From contig JACGCK010000027.1 in the NCBI GenBank assembly GCA_014925825.1, positions 342,717 to 406,716 on the forward strand: a stretch of DNA of 64,000 nt, in the 5' to 3' direction. This DNA comes from Pholiota molesta. Taxonomy: Eukaryota > Basidiomycota > Agaricomycetes > Agaricales > Strophariaceae. The notes under the pieces were generated by a model. That model saw only the letters and a program-made list of their open reading frames with translations. It did not search any database and was not told the DNA's origin. Below, piece after piece: positions 61,177 to 64,000 of the stretch (its first letter is position 1; every line of letters starts with the position of its first letter). The translations under genes and the position numbers were made by a program.

Positions 61177-61678
61177 ATGACTGCATACTACCCTTCTCAA
61201 GCTGGCTACGCTCCTGCTCAACCGGTTATGTATGGACCAAGCCAGGGCTACGCACAACCATATGGGATGAGCGCAGGCTACGCTCCGTCGGGCGTGTAAT
61301 GTACGTTCCTAACTATAATACTGGGCGTCATCATAGTCATCGTCCTTACAATGATATATACAGGGTTTCTCAAGGAGTCGCGGCACCTGTTGTAATGGTT
61401 CGTCCGCCTTTTTCTTTGTTCAACCTGACTCTATGCTCATTTCGTATCTGCTTCAGCAACCAGGCTATAATGGCGTTGGTCATCACGGCCAGTACAATCA
61501 ATACTCGTTTGGCGCACGTATTCGTCGCTTCTTCGGGCTCGCACCTAATCATGGAGTGCGCTACAAGTCCGATCGGAGTACATGGGGGTTCATGGGTTAT
61601 TCACGCCGACCCCGCTACGTTGACCCTCGGACAGGCGTTGAAGTCGACAGAGAAGGACGGCCCGTTTACAGAGTATGA
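61177..61678 (+). CDS. small Gly/Tyr/Gln-rich protein, function unknown
   Basis: It starts MTAYYPSQAGYAPAQPVMYG, is rich in Tyr, Gln, Pro and Gly (GYAQPYGMSAGYAPSGV), then passes an intron (GTACGT...TACAG, with a branch-like CTAAC) into VSQGVAAPV. A second intron (GTAATG...TTCAG) leads to QPGYNGVGHHGQYNQYSFGA and a more conserved C-terminus with RIRRFFGLAPNHG, STWGFMGYSRRPRYVDPRTG and VEVDREGRPVYRV. In the sequence as given a TAA follows SGV; one added base near 61298 opens the frame through the splice. The Tyr/Gln-rich part suggests a sticky, prion-like region. The product would be about 120 aa. No function known. Confidence 0.6.
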
Positions 61679-63299
61679 ACATTCAAGCGCTCATGATCAA
61701 TCAATGCTTTTTACGAACCACGACGACTACCATTCCCTCACGACATAGCTGTCGCTATCCCTGGCCCAGAGAAAAACGACTTCACGCGAGCCATATTCCC
61801 TGCCTGCTTTCTTGATAGATAATAGATGACCCAAACGACAAACGACTCTTAACGATTATGCCATGCCATATAGACTTCACAAGGATTCGATCTATTGTAC
61901 TACATATTGGTGTCTTTGAATATTTTCCATACTTTATCTGTAATCTCTGTTGTGTTTCATCCACCGATCACTCATTTCATGTACACCAATGGTACTATTT
62001 ACAACTTGACGGGGCACCGTTAATTTGGTAAGGGGAAACAGAGTGGGAACAACGATCTATGATCATGGAATCCGAAGCCATTGGAGTTACACCGCCATAA
62101 TAGGAAGATCGGTCAAGACTCAAAACAGCGATACAAATGACGAGAAGCTAACAGCAAGGATTCATTTTATTTTTAGAAACAGTATAGGGTATCTAACATC
62201 ATGTTGTGGCATTTATCATCCTATATTCAATCCCTATCCCCCATTTTTATCCGAGATATATTTGTCTTCTTGAGGTTCTTGGCTGGTTCATTTTATCGCC
62301 TTCGGTCTAGATTAACGATGCGCTGCCGCACACGATGTGGAAACCATATTAAGTAGCTTCAACCAAGCTTCAACATCGCATGCCTTTTTGTCGTGCTAAA
62401 TTGTAGCCAGTGCCACCCTTTCAAAAGACCGACTACCGTCAGTTCATAGGGTCTTTGGGCGCGTTTCCTATTATCTCTTCATGGCCGCGTCTCCCAGTCC
62501 CCTAAAATGGTATCTGATGAACGTCATTCCCACTGTCCAGCTCTGGGCCGTTCCGCACGACAGCGGCTGCTAGCACCATGGTCTAAATTTTCCTTATCTT
62601 TGCGTCCAGCAAGATAACAGTGGAAACACGGCATGGATTGTGGGTGATTGCTTAGCCAGGCTCAACCTCGTTGCATTCCTAGAACTACGAATTCTCAGCA
62701 AGGTTGCCTGTACTAAATACCTCATAAACGTGGCTTCGTCACAACATCGTTCCCTGAGTCGTGCGAGAAGAAAAAGTATGGCAGCCACGCACAGTCTGGA
62801 TTACGGAAGCTTCCTTTGCCGTATTCAAGAGTGACGGCATTCGCAAGAAGTACCACACGAACAGGGCATCCTTCGGTACCACGCGTAATAACCTCACATA
62901 ACTCGTCTTGCAGCTTCGCCCAATCCTTGAGGCCATGATGCGCAGCAGATTCTTCTCGCCCTTTAGTTATAGCATTTTACCAAAAAGGTCTGATAGATGT
63001 CTGAAATGTCCCAATATATACTATATCACACTAACAGGTGAGAGTTGGGGTCGAATTTATGTCCAAATGCATTTCCGTGAACGAAGGGCTGGTGCAGTCA
63101 ACGTTTTATCAGCAATCAATGGGTTCGGTGGCGCAATAAACAACAACTATGTAGTGCAGAGCAAACAATTCGCCAAGATAACCCTTAAGGAGAGAAGCTT
63201 TGGCGGCGCAACACAAACACGGGTTGATGATTGTGGCATGTTCATATCGGATATGAAAATGATAGTCATTTATACGTTCGCTGTCCAAGCTAAACGGTG
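61679..63299. other. intergenic or unrecognised
   Basis: About 1.6 kb with only weak frames. A stretch on the minus strand around 62720-62940 reads openly (GLKDWAKLQDELCEVITRGT...) and might be an exon, but I found no supporting start or splice partner. No RNA gene was recognised. Confidence 0.4.
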
Positions 63300-64000
63300 T
63301 TAAGACAATGCTTGTTGTAACATCCGGGAGCCTTCCTCACCGCGCACCGTGATACCAGGCCCATCAAAAGTAGCCAACATAATCTCGCCAATCCTTTGGA
63401 CTGTGGATTGCATTTCCTTACGATGTATCATGAACATCCTCGGCCCACGTTCACAAGAGGGAGTAGTGAATCGATGAAGTTTCTGTAATAGCAACTTTTA
63501 TGTTAGTGTTGCCGGCATTTTAGAAACAGGGTATGCAAGCTTGAACAGTTACATTGCAAACGTTGCTGAACGCTGCGCTACGTAGATGTCTACTGCTCGG
63601 CAGACCTTATCTTATGTGAACGAAGTCATTTCAAGCCCTAGTATTGACAGAACTTAACAGTGGGAACACGACAAGAGCTAAGTAAGATATCGATAATTAA
63701 AGTTTTTGAGGCAACCAATGATTCTGCTTTAAACAGCCTGCCACCTCGGCTTCGACGCGTAGAAGCCCATGCGAAACAGAGCCACGGCCAAAAACAGGAT
63801 TCAAGCCATAAAGAAGGGTCCGACCCTGGTAAAAGTTATCTGCATCAGCGTTATCGCCGTCCTCTTCGAAAGTAGAATGTACTGAGCATTCAAGATAAGA
63901 TTCCAGTTCTTCTTTACCTCCCTCAGAAATAGCATCAAGATCTGTACATGCTTCACTTCCTTCCGCGTTAAACGCCTCACAGAAAGGAGAAAAAGAGTTA
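63300..64000 (-). CDS. possible 3' end of an unidentified gene entering from the right
   Basis: Two minus-strand stretches look coding. One runs from 64000 to about 63690 and is acidic (EEDGDNADADNFYQGRTLLY, GLNPVFGRGSVSHGLLRVEA). The other is 63494-63300 (RFTTPSCERGPRMFMIHRKE, IMLATFDGPGITVRGEEGSR) with a stop at 63300. The stretch between is not continuously open, so an intron or error would be needed to join them. No family recognised; the call rests on frame openness and composition only. Confidence 0.3.

Overview
The window is nuclear DNA from a filamentous basidiomycete, most likely a wood- or litter-decaying Agaricomycete. Genes are dense and carry many short introns (about 50-75 nt, GTRNGT...YAG). 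Recognisable families are fungal or basidiomycete in style: a GH7 cellobiohydrolase, a CE15 glucuronoyl methylesterase, NCS1 permease, a 7-TM protein of an Agaricomycete-type family, and Ty3-like retroelements. A GH7 gene argues against most brown-rot fungi, but the species cannot be named from sequence alone.

Layout. 1-6.4 kb: CoA-transferase family III (partial, -), GPN-loop GTPase 2 (-) and a RecQ1-like helicase (+) in divergent arrangement. 6.9-9.3 kb: a long Ser/Pro-rich protein with a compact C-terminal motif (-). 10.8-16.4 kb: cleavage/polyadenylation factor CFT1/CPSF160 (+). 16.9-17.8 kb: a GST (+). 19.7-21.4 kb: a mucin-like single-pass membrane protein (+). 22.3-23.7 kb: GH7 cellobiohydrolase (-). 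24-31.5 kb: two tandem SDR genes (-) embedded in a degenerate repeat family that carries a 33-nt hairpin. 31.9-32.6 kb: NF-YB/HAP3 (+). 32.65-40.99 kb: a young, nearly complete Ty3-like LTR retrotransposon (-). 41-42.6 kb: the 3' remnant of a second LTR element abutting a 5'-truncated CE15 gene. 45.5-48 kb: F-box/LRR-type protein (+). 48.9-50.3 kb: 2OG-Fe(II) dioxygenase (+). 50.5-52.5 kb: GPN3 (-) and PYM/WIBG (+) sharing a 121-bp promoter. 52.7-58.5 kb: CCDC90/MCUR1-type mitochondrial protein, NCS1 permease and 7-TM protein (all -). 59.6-61.7 kb: tRNA-Thr(CGU), a 280-bp TIR element and a small Gly/Tyr/Gln-rich protein. The last 2 kb holds at most the 3' end of an unidentified gene.

Working together. 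Several housekeeping genes act in RNA polymerase II/mRNA biology (GPN2, GPN3, CFT1, NF-YB, PYM), but I see no operon-like logic. The plant-cell-wall genes (GH7, CE15) are separate and one is broken.

Most interesting points. (1) The intact LTR element carries, between integrase and 3' LTR and antisense to gag-pol, its own TATA-box, a two-exon gene and a second ORF overlapping it by TGATG; an intron in that orientation would survive retrotransposition. (2) Its gag stop codon sits in a GGGTTTTTAG slippery context. (3) Many conserved genes contain frame breaks, each fixed by adding exactly one base, often in a homopolymer. This looks like systematic under-calling in the assembly rather than pseudogenisation, and it affects how any 'split ORF' in the window should be read.
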